Assembly (NCBI GenBank): GCA_037349315.1
Contig: JBAIAC010000008.1
Location: 125,796,001 to 125,860,000 of the forward strand
Origin: Chelydra serpentina
Taxonomy: Eukaryota > Chordata > Testudines > Chelydridae
Length of the DNA: 64,000 nucleotides
Reading direction: 5' to 3'
Below the pieces are notes generated by a model, which had not been told where the DNA came from, did not search any database, and worked only from the letters and a program-made list of their open reading frames with translations. Of the stretch, positions 10,248 to 21,529 are shown in pieces (position 1 is the first letter of the stretch; every line of letters starts with the position of its first letter). A program made the translations under genes and the position numbers.

Positions 10248-10900
10248 ACAAAAATACATGGAAACATGCACAGAATACCTGTGAGCATTTGAGCCTTTTG
10301 CTCTTTACAAAAAATCAGTTTCTATGTTTTTGCAGGAACTGGGTGTATTTTTCCCCCTTACTAAATTGGGCTCATGTTAACATGACCTCAGCTTGGTTTG
10401 TTCTGTACTGGTTTAGGAAACCTGGCTTATGCTCAGTTACCTTCTAAGCTCTGCATTTATTTTTAGTCATATACTTGGAAGTAATAGTACCTTTGTTAGA
10501 AAATAATAATAATAGAAAGAATACAGAAGCTCTGGAGTTTGAAACTACGTTCCTTAAAATTAAACTGAATTCATGGAAATGTATGTCCTTCAATGGCATG
10601 TAATCCAAGAGAGGCAGGGAAAGGGGGTATATGTAATAGCTAGCCACATACCCTGAAGCCAATACAACCAAGAGTATAAGTAAATTAATAAAATAATACA
10701 ATCAACAATGCATAGCAGCATCTCACATCTCAGAAAACTTCATGTTTTGCCTCCAGCCTGCATCACCACCTCTCTGGCTGCACAATATCTGATGGCTCAG
10801 TGACCGTGAAGATGAAAAAAAACTCCTCTCACTCAATGATCCGGAGATTGAATTCAACAAGAAGTTTCAAATTAACTTTAAAATTACTCTTCCGACACCA
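10248..10900. other. Unassigned intergenic DNA
   Basis: AT-rich. Frames at 10220-10447 (+) and 10444-10701 (-) show no motif beyond general hydrophobicity. Nothing supportable. Confidence 0.4.
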
Positions 10901-10908
10901 CCCCCACC

Positions 10909-11582
10909 CAGAGCCGGATTAACTCTTCGGTGGGCCCGGGGCTATTCGATTTTGTGGGGCGCCTGTATACAAGTCTTTTTCCTAATTTAAAACAAAACAA
11001 TCACTATTCTGGCATTGAGGCTATTAACACTATACTAAACTTGCCTGTTAATTAACACAAACCCATTCTGTGGTTACATTTCAGTCTTAAAACATGTAGA
11101 ATAGAGTTAAGTGAATTCAGAATAGCCTATTTCTTACCTTAGAACAGCTGTTATATCAGTTTCTTTCTGGGATGGAGTTTGGGTGCAGGAGGGGGCTCCA
11201 GGCTGGGGCAGAGTGTTGGGGTGCAGGAGAGGGTGAGGGGTGCGGGCTCTGGGATGGAGTCTGGGTGCAGGAGGGGGCTCCAGGCTGGGGCAGAGTGTTG
11301 GGGTGCAGGAGAGGGTGAGGGGTGTGGGCTCTGGGAGGGAGTTTGGGTGCAGGAGGGGGCTCCAGGCTGGGGCAGAGTGTTGGGGTGCAGGAGAGGGTGA
11401 GGGGTATGGGCTCTGGGAGGGAGTTTGGTGCAGGAGGGGATTCTGACCTGAGGCAGAGGTTTGGGGTGCAGGAGGGGGTGTGGGGTCTGGGAGGGAGTTT
11501 GGGTGCAGGAGTTTTGCGGTGGGCCCTTTAGCCCGAGGCCCTGGGCTGAAGCCCCTAAAGTCCCTGCGTTAATCCGGCCCTG
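10909..11582. mobile_element. Non-autonomous hAT element, CAGRGCCGGATTAA termini
   Basis: A 674-bp unit beginning CAGAGCCGGATTAAC and ending GTTAATCCGGCCCTG (near-perfect inverted termini). It is flanked by an 8-bp duplication CCCCCACC (10901-10908) and CCCCAACC (11583-11590) with one mismatch. The interior is non-coding and contains the 82-bp tandem array at 11169-11510. 8-bp duplications and CAGGGCCGG ends are typical of hAT elements. Confidence 0.85.
11169..11510. repeat. 82-bp tandem repeat array inside hAT element
   Basis: Units starting GGGATGGAGTTTGGGTGCAG recur at 11169, 11251, 11333 and 11415 (period 82 bp), with a shorter last unit from 11489. The array is G-rich on +. Open frames on either strand through it (for example Pro/Ser/Thr-rich frames on -) follow from base composition and are not genes. 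Confidence 0.9.
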
Positions 11583-11590
11583 CCCCAACC

Positions 11591-12056
11591 TCCTTTGATG
11601 TACTTCTAAATGCAATTTGCCATACACAGGGGCATACTCTGATGCCGTAGGAACTTTTACAGAGGAAATCTGGCCTATCCTGGCAAACATTGCTTTAGCA
11701 CACAACCTCTCTTTCCTGATTAATATTTATGAAAATGAAAAATGAATGGCCTGAGTTTCAGAGGCATCAAGCAACCACAGCTGTGGGCACTCAGCACGTC
11801 TGAAAATTAGGTTACAGAGGCACTGTCCAGAGGCAGACTTTGGGTGAAATTCTGATGTCAGAGACACTGGTACAAAGCCAAAGTAGCTGCCGAAGTCAGT
11901 GTGATTGAGAGCAGAACTTGACCCATAGGATCTGTGCAAACCATCTTACATGTCACTCAGACACCACAATCCAACCTGCAACACCGCTAACCCCTCACCT
12001 CATCTGACCACAGACTGCCAGTTATGCTGAACTGTGCCAGCTGGAGCAGTGGCTTA
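11591..12056. other. Unassigned intergenic DNA
   Basis: Contains a stretch near 11750-11915 ('gtgggcactcagcacgtctg', 'gaaattctgatgtcagagac') that looks like an old, unnamed interspersed repeat. No gene. Confidence 0.35.
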
Positions 12057-12062
12057 GCAGTG

Positions 12063-12609
12063 TGTGTCATGGGGTGTAAATAGTCTACACTGGCCCAGCA
12101 ACCAAAGAATTAATACAGGCACTGCCGGTCACTGCTGATTGGAAGCCTTGCAGCAGCTGGGAGGATAAAAGGGCTGGGAAGGAGGGAGATGCGGGGTGGC
12201 TACCAGAGGAGTGAGCAGGCTAGAAAAAGGAGCTCCTGCCAGCAAACTACTAAAGAGCTGCCTAGAGACAACAGCCCAGGAAGGGATGAACTGACTGACA
12301 GGCTGGAGAGCCTGCAGAGATCCAGGGGGCAGTAGGAAGGAGCTCAGAGCACTGTCAGAGTTGAAGAACCCTGATTTTGCTTCTCTAACTTGAGGGCCCT
12401 GTGCTGGAACCCAGTGGAGTGGGCAGGCCTGAGTTCCCCTACCAACTCCCTGGCGGACTTAACTGAGGAAAGGCTTTTCAGACTCCTGGGCACCGGGATT
12501 AGACTGACAGCCCCAGTAGGCTAGGCTGTGCCATGTGTGGCTAGAGGGGGTGCTGTGCACTGATGCACCCCCATGCTGTGTGGTTTAATCACAACTGGGG
12601 AAGGTAACA
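12063..12609 (+). mobile_element. Probable solo LTR with CCAAT/TATA promoter
   Basis: Starts TGTGTCATGGGG and ends GGTAACA (TG...CA). It is flanked by GCAGTG (12057-12062) and GGAGTG (12610-12615), a 6-bp duplication with one mismatch. An inverted CCAAT box (GATTGG, 12137-12142) lies ~25 bp before a TATA-like GGATAAAAGGG (12163-12173), the arrangement of an LTR U3 promoter. No flanking retroviral coding sequence. Confidence 0.5.
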
Positions 12610-12749
12610 GGAGTGTATGTCAGGGTGGGGGAGGGGAAGAAAAAGCCCCGAAGAACATCTTGGATCTGCCGCTATATGGATCCACCAGCTCAGCCATTGA
12701 AGAGCAGAACTGGGGCAGCCACAGGATCTAATATCACTGCCTCACAGGC

Positions 12750-13499
12750 CTGCTGAGGGGTGGAGGGCAAAGGGGACAATTGCCTAGGGGACCAGGTGAT
12801 TTAAAAGGGCCCGGGGCCAGCACAGTGGAGCTAAGGCAGGCAGGAAGCCTGTCCTCGCTCTGTGCCACTCCTGGAAGCGGCCGGCACTGCCCTGTGGCCC
12901 CTGGGGAGGGGGTCTCTGTGTGCTGTCAATTGGGGACTGCGGCCAACGGGAGCTGTGGGGGCGGTGGCTGTGGGCAGTGGTGCGAGGAGACCTCCTGGGT
13001 CCCCTGCCTAGGAGCCTCTGCCAGGGGGGTGTGCTGGTTGCTTTCGGGAGCTGCCAGAGGTAAGTGCTGACCCCCTGATCCCCTCCTGCACCCCAACCCC
13101 CTGCCCTAGCCTAGAACCTGCACCCAAACTCCCTCCCAGAGCCCACACCCGCACCCCCTCCTGCACCCAAACTCCCTCCCAGAGCCCGACCCCTACGCCT
13201 ACCCCTTCCCTCACCCAAACTCCCTCCCAGTGCCTGCACCTCGCATCCCCTCCCGCACCCAAATTCCCTCCCAGAGCCTGCACCCCTCACCCCCTTTCAC
13301 ACCCCAACCCTCTGCCCCAGCCTGGTGAAAGTGAGTGAGGGTGAGGGAGAGCGAGCAACGGAGGGAGGGGGGATGGAGTGAGCAGGGGGCGAGACCTCAG
13401 AGAAGGGGCGGGACAGGGGTGTGGTCTCAGGGAAGGGGTGGGGCAGGGAGTGGGGCAAGCATCTTTGGGTTTGCACAATTAGACAGTTGGCAACCCTAC
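12750..13499. mobile_element. GC-rich hAT-type repeat with degenerate C-rich tandem units
   Basis: It starts near 'ggcaaaggggacaattgcct', contains 'ctgcacccaaactccctccc' units repeated between 13080 and 13320 (the reverse-strand equivalent of the G-rich array at 11169-11510), and ends GTTGGCAACCCTACC, complement GGTAGGGTTGCCAAC, a hAT-like terminus. I could not fix the left end or a target duplication, so this may be two adjoining elements. Pro-rich frames here are compositional. Confidence 0.45.
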
Positions 13500-13860
13500 C
13501 AGGTGAGCATGTGGAAGCCCTGGCCGTGCTGGAAGAGCGCACCCAGCAGCACAGCCGGCAGCTCGCTGGGCACCAGCCAGCGTAGCCGCAGCACCGCCCC
13601 AATGTCAGGCGGGTCGCATCCGCACGGGCACGGCTTGTGTGTGTGTGGGGGGGCCCCATTGATGTTCTGCCCTGGGGCCTGGAATTGCTGTTGGTGGGCC
13701 TGTTGCCTCAGGACTCTGCAGCTTGAGGTGGGGGAGAAGGGAAGATTCCTTTTCTCCCCAACGCCCCCCATGTAAAAGAAAAAACTCAGTCCCGCTATGC
13801 AGTCTGTGCACTTGGATTTGCCCTAAATTTCTATAGCAGCTTTCATCCAAGGATCTCACA
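13500..13860. other. Unassigned GC-rich DNA
   Basis: GC-rich with long open frames on both strands (13335-13775 on +; 13496-13859 on -) that show no domain and overlap in opposite directions, as expected from composition. Confidence 0.35.
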
Positions 13861-13964
13861 GTGCTAATTAAACATCATACCATGCTATTGCTTAACCACA
13901 GTGTAGCACTCACACAATGCCTTTCATCTATGAGTCTCATAACATTTTATAAAGAAAGGGAACT

Positions 13965-14095
13965 GTTGTTATCCCCGTGTCACAGATGGGGAAATTGGCC
14001 CATAGGAAAGGTAAATAACTTACCCAAGCCAATTAAGAACCAGGAATAAAGCCGAGGAGTCTTGATTTCCAGCCTTCCAACCATCAGCCTACACA
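13965..14095 (+). repeat. Old MIR-like SINE remnant
   Basis: 'ttatccccgtgtcacagatg', 'ggaaattggcccataggaaa' and 'aataacttacccaagccaat' follow the order of the MIR/CORE-SINE conserved part (atccccattttacagatggg, then aagtgacttgcccaaggtca). Diverged. Confidence 0.45.
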
Positions 14096-14099
14096 CCGT

Positions 14100-14904
14100 C
14101 CCCTAAAATACGCTATAACACAATATTTTATTTGGTATTATAATAATCTGTTGATATTGTATTTGTTATAAAATGCAATATAAAGCAAGTTAAACCAAAG
14201 TAAAAAAGAAGAACCAACCATAGCCAGCCTTAGCAGACATTTCAATACCTCCAAACAAAATCTGGACTAAATTTCCCATGATGATATAAAAGATAGTCCG
14301 TAAAATCATAGACCTTTCATGTACTGTATTATCTCTCAGCCAAGGCAATCCCTGGTGGCAATGATAATGAGTTTGGGCTGTCAGCTACCATAGTTGCATT
14401 ATATATGCAGTTGTACTTTTAAATTAAACATGTCTTATTTTACATATAGTGGAACATTAATGCAAGCTGCACTCTCGCTTTTCAGAAAAAAATTATGCAG
14501 CCCATCCCTTCTGTGTTAGCGAGGAGACATACATCAAAGGAGCGCCGGAAGACTGATGCAGGCCCTCTAAAGACACGAACTGTCAAAATACGTTCTAGAC
14601 CATTTCAGAAATTCATCTCATTCAATCCTGAACATAACAGCAGCACTTCAAAAACGGAGGTGGGCTGGATTTTCATTCTGCTCAGAACTCATATCCTCCC
14701 CTCTGTGTTAGTTTCCGGGCTTTTTTTGTTATTATTATCCTGGACTTCATTTTTGCTTTGGAAGCATCAGGGTGCCTGATATTAATGCAATTCTGTCAGT
14801 AGCTCTTGGCATTTCACAGAGGAAGACAGCATCCCATCTCCTTTAATACTGAAGAGCTGATCTTTCATGATCATAGAATAAAATGCAGAAGTTACCAGGT
14901 GAAG
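14100..14904. other. Unassigned intergenic DNA
   Basis: AT-rich. The frame at 14495-14779 is open for 94 codons and has a basic N-terminus and a hydrophobic C-terminus, but no family was recognised; probably not a gene. Confidence 0.35.
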
Positions 14905-14985
14905 TTCAAAGGCCTGCGTTACACAGGAGGTCAGACTAGATGATCACAGTGGTCTCTTCTGGCCTTGGAATCTATGAAGCTATTA
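14905..14985 (+). mobile_element. CR1 LINE 3' end fragment
   Basis: 'aggaggtcagactagatgat', 'cacagtggtctcttctggcc', 'ttggaatctatgaagc' is the common CR1 3' terminus of reptiles, here severely 5'-truncated. Confidence 0.8.
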
Positions 14986-15625
14986 GAATCAAAGCATTTT
15001 ATACATTTTTTTTTAAAAAGGGGGCCGTATGCCAAATTCTGCCCCCCCCCCCCTTCAGATGTATGTGGGCAGTTCCCAGTGACTTTCATAGGAGTTATGT
15101 GCAACCACTTGTGAAATTCTTCCCTTGATTACGGACCCAAGAAAGGCCCTCATCTTGGAGAATCCTGTGCCAGCCCTGCACAGAGAGTGATAAGGTGCAG
15201 TGGGGAGGAGTTGTGCTAGGATGGGAGTAGAAAGAGACAAGGTCCATGATATCAGGCTGGAGTGAGTACCTTGCCATTTTTAACTGCATCTGGAAATGAC
15301 TTCTCAGCTAGGGCAGGTGTCAGGTAGACACCGGTGATTCGGCTGTGCTTCTTTGTACATGTTTTAATAGCCCAAAACTATTCTGGGACTTGTTTTAATA
15401 GCCCAAGAAAGAGATGAAGCCATGCATGAGGCTCTCACGGCAGGTGCTAATCAGGCAGTGGCAGATATTGGACATGTCGCTGATGTGGTGTTATGTGAGC
15501 AGTGCCCTTAATACCACGGTACAAGAGAGCAGCTACAATCCATTGTGGTGTAACCTATTGGTAGCACCTTGCACTGGCATGCAGGAGACCCAGGAAATAC
15601 CTCTCCTGTTGTTCTTCATGAGCTG
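14986..15625. other. Unassigned intergenic DNA
   Basis: Contains a 10-bp C run near 15044-15053. No gene or named repeat. Confidence 0.35.
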
Positions 15626-15633
15626 GTAGGGAC

Positions 15634-15757
15634 GAGGGTGACCAGATGTCCTGTTTTTATAGGGACAGTCCCGTTTTTTGGGACTTTTTCATATATAGGC
15701 TCCTATTACTCCTCACCTCCTGTCCCGGTTTTTCACAGTTGCTATCTGGTCACCCTA
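15634..15757. mobile_element. Short hAT-like MITE (TAGGGTGACC family), copy 3
   Basis: Starts GAGGGTGACCAGATGTCC and ends GCTATCTGGTCACCCTA. It is flanked by GTAGGGAC (15626-15633) and ATAGGGAC (15758-15765), an 8-bp duplication with one mismatch. Relative to copies 1, 2 and 4 it is inverted. Confidence 0.85.
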
Positions 15758-15765
15758 ATAGGGAC

Positions 15766-17164
15766 TGGTATGGAATGCTGCAATGGCAGCACATTTAGCC
15801 CTAGGAGACTCATCTGACAGATTACAGTGGGGCGTTACAGGCTGAAAAGGGAGTTCTGTCCATTTCTCTCTAGCTAAATGAAGAATGATCAGTGTAGAGC
15901 CTTCAGAACGGACGTTGGATGGAGTTAAAATGAGGAAAATAGATTGTTCCATCAGGGGTGCAGAAGACTCTTTCTAGCAAAAACTAATTGTCTCTAAATA
16001 ATAGCTATGCTAAACAGGGCCATTTCAGTCTGCCTCTACAGTCAAGAGACCATGGATTCAAGAGTCCTGTATAAAGCTAACACACAAGACACTTTTATTG
16101 CATCAGTACTTTGCACATTAAAGATTCTCTGTGAATGAATTTCCACAATGGACTGAGCATCCATCATACCCATAATCTGCGTATGAAGGATCTCTGATGA
16201 CAGATTGACTGGATTATTGGACAGGCAGAAAGAACAGGTATTAGTCATTTATAAATTCTAAAAATAACATTTTCAAATAGTTTGGAAGCATCAGGTTACA
16301 CAACAACTAAGCTAAATCACCATCCAATTTCATTACATTGCCCTTATCCTCTCTCAGCCTTCCTGCACTATTGCATGTTATAGCTACTTATGTTCTGTTT
16401 CAAATTACATTGTAAGATCTTTGAGGTAGGGACTATGTACTAGGGAACACCTAGTACACTGGAGCCCCCAGTAACAAAATCCAAAGTTGATTAAAAGGTG
16501 TAGCCAATCATTTGACTACACTCGCAGTTCATTCTTAAAATGGTCGAGAGACCAAATAATTGAATCTAGCCAAATTTATTGTCTAAAGACAAAACAGTGC
16601 CATACAAAAAGGAAACCTACATACCCTCCTTCTGGGAACCAAATTCCCACAGCACGTTCAACAGACACATGTGTACTTCAAAGATATGTTACAAAACTTT
16701 CTATATGTGACTAAAATCCAACGCACCATGCCTTAATTTGTTGTTCTGTACCTTATCTTTGTTTTGGATACTAGTACTCCAGGTATTGGTTCATGAAGGT
16801 ACCTCCCTATACTTTACCTTATCTCATTTTGAATACTACATTCCAAGTGTCGATGAGCCTGAAAATACTCCCTAATTGTACTTCATACAAAGTATTTATG
16901 CATCTTTGCTTTGACAAATTTCCTATTTTCTAATGCCAAAGCTGACTTTGCAAAGGGTTGTGAGATACTGGACATGGATGAACATAACTGTCGGAAGAGC
17001 ATTTTACATTCAGTTAACATAACTTTCTAACATACATATATAATGTATATTGTATAAATACAGGCACATAATACCTATTTACATGGTGTATACTATGCCT
17101 ATCATATATGTATTGCCTAACATGCTGGATGTTGAAGCTAGACAAATGTGGACAGGAAATGAGG
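15766..17164. other. Unassigned intergenic DNA
   Basis: AT-rich sequence without a supportable coding region or named repeat. Confidence 0.45.
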
Positions 17165-17372
17165 CACAATTTTTGAACAGTGAGGTTAATTAACCAATGG
17201 AACAACTTACCAAGGGTCATGGTGGCTTCTCTATCACTGGTGATTTTAAAATCAAGATTGGCTGTTTTTTCTAAAAGATCTGCTTTATGTCAAACAGGAA
17301 TTGTTTTGGGGAAGTTCTATGGGGACCAGCTGATCATAATGGTTCCTTCTGGCCTAATAATCTATTAATCAA
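17165..17372 (+). mobile_element. CR1 LINE 3' UTR fragment
   Basis: 'aaccaatggaacaacttacc', 'aagggtcatggtggcttctc', 'tttggggaagttctatgggg' and 'gatcataatggttccttctg' follow the CR1 3' end in order on +. 5'-truncated. Confidence 0.85.
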
Positions 17373-17844
17373 TCTTGATTGCAGCTGTTGGATGCTACCA
17401 CAATAAAACAATAGTAGTCATAGAAGTATGTTCTGTTTAAGGAACCCACACATGAAATGAGCTGCACTGTGGAGCTCTGAAGTTTGTGCCCGTGTGTTCA
17501 GTGGGTGGGTAACGTCATTTATTTATATGTAGGTATTCTGCATCTTAACTGAGTATCTGCTTTCATGTTCCCACTTGACAAAGAAATGCATCTCCAGTGT
17601 AGTTTCATAAAAATGGGTAGACACAGCACAAAACAATATTAAAGCAGTATGTTACCAGCATGTGCAAGCAGATCTGGAGGGAACATTTTTAAGCCTAAGC
17701 TAATGCAAACTTTATTTGTAATAACATTTCTGAAGCATATGCAGCTGTGCAGTCACTAGGGAGTCATATGGCTAGGCTATACATATTTTTTCATATCTGT
17801 TAGGTAAATCAGAGAAGCAAATGCAGGCTCTAGTGCTCTGAAAC
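17373..17844. other. Unassigned intergenic DNA
   Basis: AT-rich; no feature seen. Confidence 0.4.
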
Positions 17845-17935
17845 ATGGGGCTAAATCCTCAGCTAGTGTAAATCAGCGTAAGTTAATTGACTTCAATGTT
17901 CCTATGCCAACGTCGAGCAGCTGAGGACTGGCCCA
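17845..17935. repeat. Palindromic old repeat ('cctcagct...agctgagg')
   Basis: AATCCTCAGCTAGTGTAAAT at the left mirrors AGCAGCTGAGGACTGGCCCA at the right, leaving an imperfect hairpin of about 80 bp. Similar palindromes are common in sauropsid DNA; a trace 'agatcctcagctgctgtaag' also occurs near 49036. Confidence 0.45.
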
Positions 17936-18599
17936 ATATGTGGATTTGTGACACTCCCAGGAGGACTTTGGGCCCATAAGCCAATTAATGAATTTCAAAG
18001 AGCAATAAATATAGTAAATAAATCTTGCTCCAATATTGTTCACGCGACCCAGAAAAACTATCCATTTTCCTTTGATCAGCATTGTGGCATTTCAAAAGAA
18101 AAGAAAAACTTATAAAGATGAATTAACCAAGAATTGTCTGTGACTGGAAATTTGGCACCTTATTGTAAAATGTCATCTTTCTGGCACGACTGAAAAGAGG
18201 AGGTTTTCTTTTTGTTTCCAGGCTTATGAACGAACTGAAAGAAACAAAAGAGATTATCTATAAAATGTGAATGAAGCATGTGGCAAGCACGTCTATTACA
18301 TGCATAGCATGTCCCACACATACATTTTGGCTGTGTTAAAAACTGTGTCACACACAAGAGAGCAGTGTTTTTTTCATAACCTAGTTAATTGATATCAGCA
18401 AATCATGTGCATAATACACCTTTCACTTCACTGATGTCCCGCCCAGTGCAGCAATCCCTGCTCAATAATGTTGCAATGCATCTCACTCCCAAATACTGAG
18501 ACTGGTAAAGCCTGCACTTAATTGATGGGATTGCCAGAGCAGCAATGTAGGAGAACATTTTAATTCATATCAATTTTGCATTTTAATTGATAGGAGGTG
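17936..18599. other. Unassigned intergenic DNA
   Basis: AT-rich with no supportable gene. Confidence 0.4.
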
Positions 18600-19212
18600 C
18601 TAGGTATGAGTCATTAAGGATGTTTCTCGCCCCCTTACGGCCTCCCCTGGGAATCCTTCTCCATCCAACCCCTCCTGTTCCCTGATGGCCCCCCCGGGAC
18701 CCCTGTCCCATCCACCCTCACTGCTCTATCCCTGGACCTCCCACCCCTAACTGTCCCCCGCCGCCCCATCCAATCCCTCTCCTTCCTGACTGCCCCCCAG
18801 GACTCCTGCCCCCATTCAACCCCCCTGTTCCCCACCCTCTGACCACCCTGACCCCTATTCACACCCTCAGCCCCTGACCATCCCCCCAAACTCCCCATGC
18901 CTCTATCCAGCCCCCTCTGCTCCCTGCCCCCTTACCGCACTGCCTGGAGCACCAGTGGCTGCACCAGGACAGGCCCTCACACCACCCGGATGGAGCCAGC
19001 CACGCCACGGCGCAGCACAGAGCACCGGGTCAGGGCCACGGCTCTGCAGCCCCGCTGCCCAGAGCATTGCGCCGGTGGCACAGTGAGCTGAGGCTGCGGG
19101 GGAGAGCGGAACAGCGGGGGAGGGGCCGGGGGCTAGCCTCCCGGGCCAGGGGTTAGGCAGGAGGGTCCCACGGGCCAGATGTGACCCGCGGGCCGTAGTT
19201 TGCCCACCTCTG
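18600..19212. mobile_element. hAT-type element with C-rich interior, right end clear
   Basis: The right terminus reads GGGCCGTAGTTTGCCCACCTCTG (last bases at 19190-19212), complement CAGAGGTGGGCAAACTACGG, which matches the left terminus of the element at 58037 (CAGGGATGGGCAAACTACGG). The interior 18610-18960 is C-rich degenerate repeats ('ccccctgttccc' units). The left end and duplication were not resolved. Confidence 0.6.
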
Positions 19213-20099
19213 TATTAGAAGGTCAGAAAGGAGGCAATAGAAGTTGAAGGCACTCAACTTCTTGCAAGACTGGGTCCTGTGTCATCTACATTCAACTTTC
19301 ACAAAAGTAAAAAAGCTAGAGAGGGGCCAAAACAGAACCTTAAATTTGAATCCTTTGGATTTTTTGGGGTGAGTGTGTGCATGAAGTTGCTTGGATTAAA
19401 ATCCCCAGAATTGAATGTGCTTCTATACTTTTGATTCATGCATTGATCACAAACCAAAAGGGGTTCTCTTTCTATATTCCTTGTTTTTGTCATACAACAG
19501 CAGCTATTCTCACAGGATTTGGGGCCAAAATGGTGGATTTCTCATGATAGCAACTGTTCCCATGAGCTTTCTATCAACGGAGACAACATCTTGTCAGAAT
19601 ACTTTGCAGAATTTCAGTGCTGTCTAGCCCTGCTATTTGGCCTTAGTCTTAAACCTAATGTGATCACCACCTGTCTGCCTGTGTCTAGTAAAATGCTTGT
19701 ACTGAACATTTTTTGTCTGTTCCATTCATGGTGTTGTTTGGTACATCACCGCCTACACAGTGAACTTTATATCCTGTTAATAATCCTAGTGATCTTTTTT
19801 TTAATGGCATGGGATTAATTTATTTATACTAGACAGATTTTATATAACCTGAATAAATTATATGGAAGTAATTTTCAATAAGAAAAGTGGACTATCACCA
19901 TGTTTTTCTTGAACAATGTCAAGTATGGGTGTAAAATGACAACTGGCCTTCATAGCAAGGAGTAGGTGAGAGGTATATACGTGCTGGCATTCCTAAACAT
20001 AACTTGTTCTTAGCTAAGAATTTCAGCCTGTAAGTCTCTTGGTTTATGTGGCCTTAAATTAAACATTGCACACTATGAAGAGATTTTCAAAAAAATGCC
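19213..20099. other. Unassigned intergenic DNA
   Basis: AT-rich; no supportable gene or named repeat. Confidence 0.4.
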
Positions 20100-20180
20100 T
20101 CGGGGATTTAGGAGCACCATCCTAGTTTGACTTTCCTAGTGCTCCTAAATCCCATTAGGTGTTTTTGAAAATCCACCCAG
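20100..20180. repeat. Hairpin-forming old repeat
   Basis: GGGATTTAGGAGCAC (20103-20117) and its complement GTGCTCCTAAATCCC (20139-20153) form a 15-bp perfect stem around a ~21-bp loop, followed by 'gtttttgaaaatccaccc'. Related 'ttttgaaaat' phrases occur near 24030 and 25575. Probably a short MITE or old SINE relic. Confidence 0.5.
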
Positions 20181-21334
20181 TGTAGCTTGGCTTTCGAGCC
20201 CCTTCTCTCTGAATCATGGCAGGAGTTAAGCATTAACCTTAAATGGACCCTGTCTTGACTATTTGCATTAACGGTGAATCTACAACTGCCATTGGCAGCT
20301 GGCTCCATTGCTGAACTGTTACAGCAATAAAGTTTTTCTTTGCTGCACCTTAGGCTCATTAGTACCTATGATTTAGTATTCAACAGATATCTAGACAGAG
20401 AAGGCTGGGAGACATCTGGATGAGATAGTGTGGGACAGGAAATACTACAGACAGCAGCCTAGCACAGTGCTGGCATATTGCATTAGACTGCTCACGAAGT
20501 AACACCTGCTTCAAAACTTAATTAAAAAAAGAGAGTCCCAATTAGCACTCAGGTTAGAATTTTGTCAGGCTGACAGAAAATCTAACAGCATTTGAGGAAG
20601 CGCAGAAGTGTTTGGTTAATGTGTTGCTTTCCTGTGCATGAGTTCTCCTTTTCGGTATGCATCAGATAAACTCTGCTGGTTTCCTAGTAAACAGCTGTCT
20701 CTCAGCTGGTGATGTGTCATGAATTAATCAGCCTGAAAAGCGGTGTGGCTGGTTGTGAGTGCAGTGCCTCAGAAGTAACTCATGTTTGGTTCATCATGCT
20801 TGCTTCCTGCTTTTCAAGGGCTATCACTAAAGTGAATTATTCTAAGGCTGCAGAGCACAAAGTTCTGCAACAGGCAAGCAGCCAATATCAGCAAACAGAT
20901 TTTTTTCCCATTTATTTAATTCCCACCATTCAGTGTTCTCCATATGATTTTCTTCATCAGAGGCTTCATAGCAAGAGGCCAGCATCAGCAGAATAGCTTT
21001 CATGTTTCAATACTGGCAATTGTTTAAAAAAACAACAACAATTAGACTAATTCCTTGATATATACATGTGAACTTTCCCATCTGTATCTGGGCTGGAATC
21101 CAAACTACAGTAGAGATTTCATTATGTTTTCAGGACTGTGCATACATACCATACACCTGGGATATGAATATAGTCACTTGACCTGAGATGTGACAGTTAT
21201 CAAATCTCCACCACTTTGCTGCTATCCATGGGCAGCAGTTAGAGTTCTTGTCAGAGATTGGTTTTTTAGGTACTTATATGGCCTCTATTATTGTAGTATC
21301 TGAGAAAATCTGTAATGTATTTATCCTCAACAAG
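20181..21334. other. Unassigned intergenic DNA
   Basis: No supportable gene; short frames only. Confidence 0.4.
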
Positions 21335-21485
21335 TAGTTCAGTGCTATTAGCAAATGGGGAACTGAGGGTCAGTGAAACTAAGTGACTTGTCCAGGGTCA
21401 AACAGGAATTCTGTGACAGAGTAGGAAAATTGAACTTGGGTTTTCCATGGTCCAAGCTAACAGCCTAACCCCTGGACTACTTTTC
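21335..21485 (+). repeat. MIR-like SINE remnant
   Basis: 'caaatggggaactgagggtc', 'actaagtgacttgtccaggg', 'tcaaacaggaattctgtgac', then a 'gaacttgggttttcc' tail, in MIR/CORE-SINE order. Confidence 0.55.
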
Positions 21486-21529
21486 TCATCCTCTCTTGGT
21501 ATTTTTGATATATGTGTCTTAGCATTGCT

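Noticed and set aside
11151..11705. 184-codon Pro/Thr/Ser-rich frame on the minus strand
   Set aside because: It runs along the 82-bp tandem array of a hAT element; the open frame comes from composition.
13297..13859. Overlapping long frames on both strands
   Set aside because: GC-rich repeat DNA, opposite overlapping frames, no motif or splice context.
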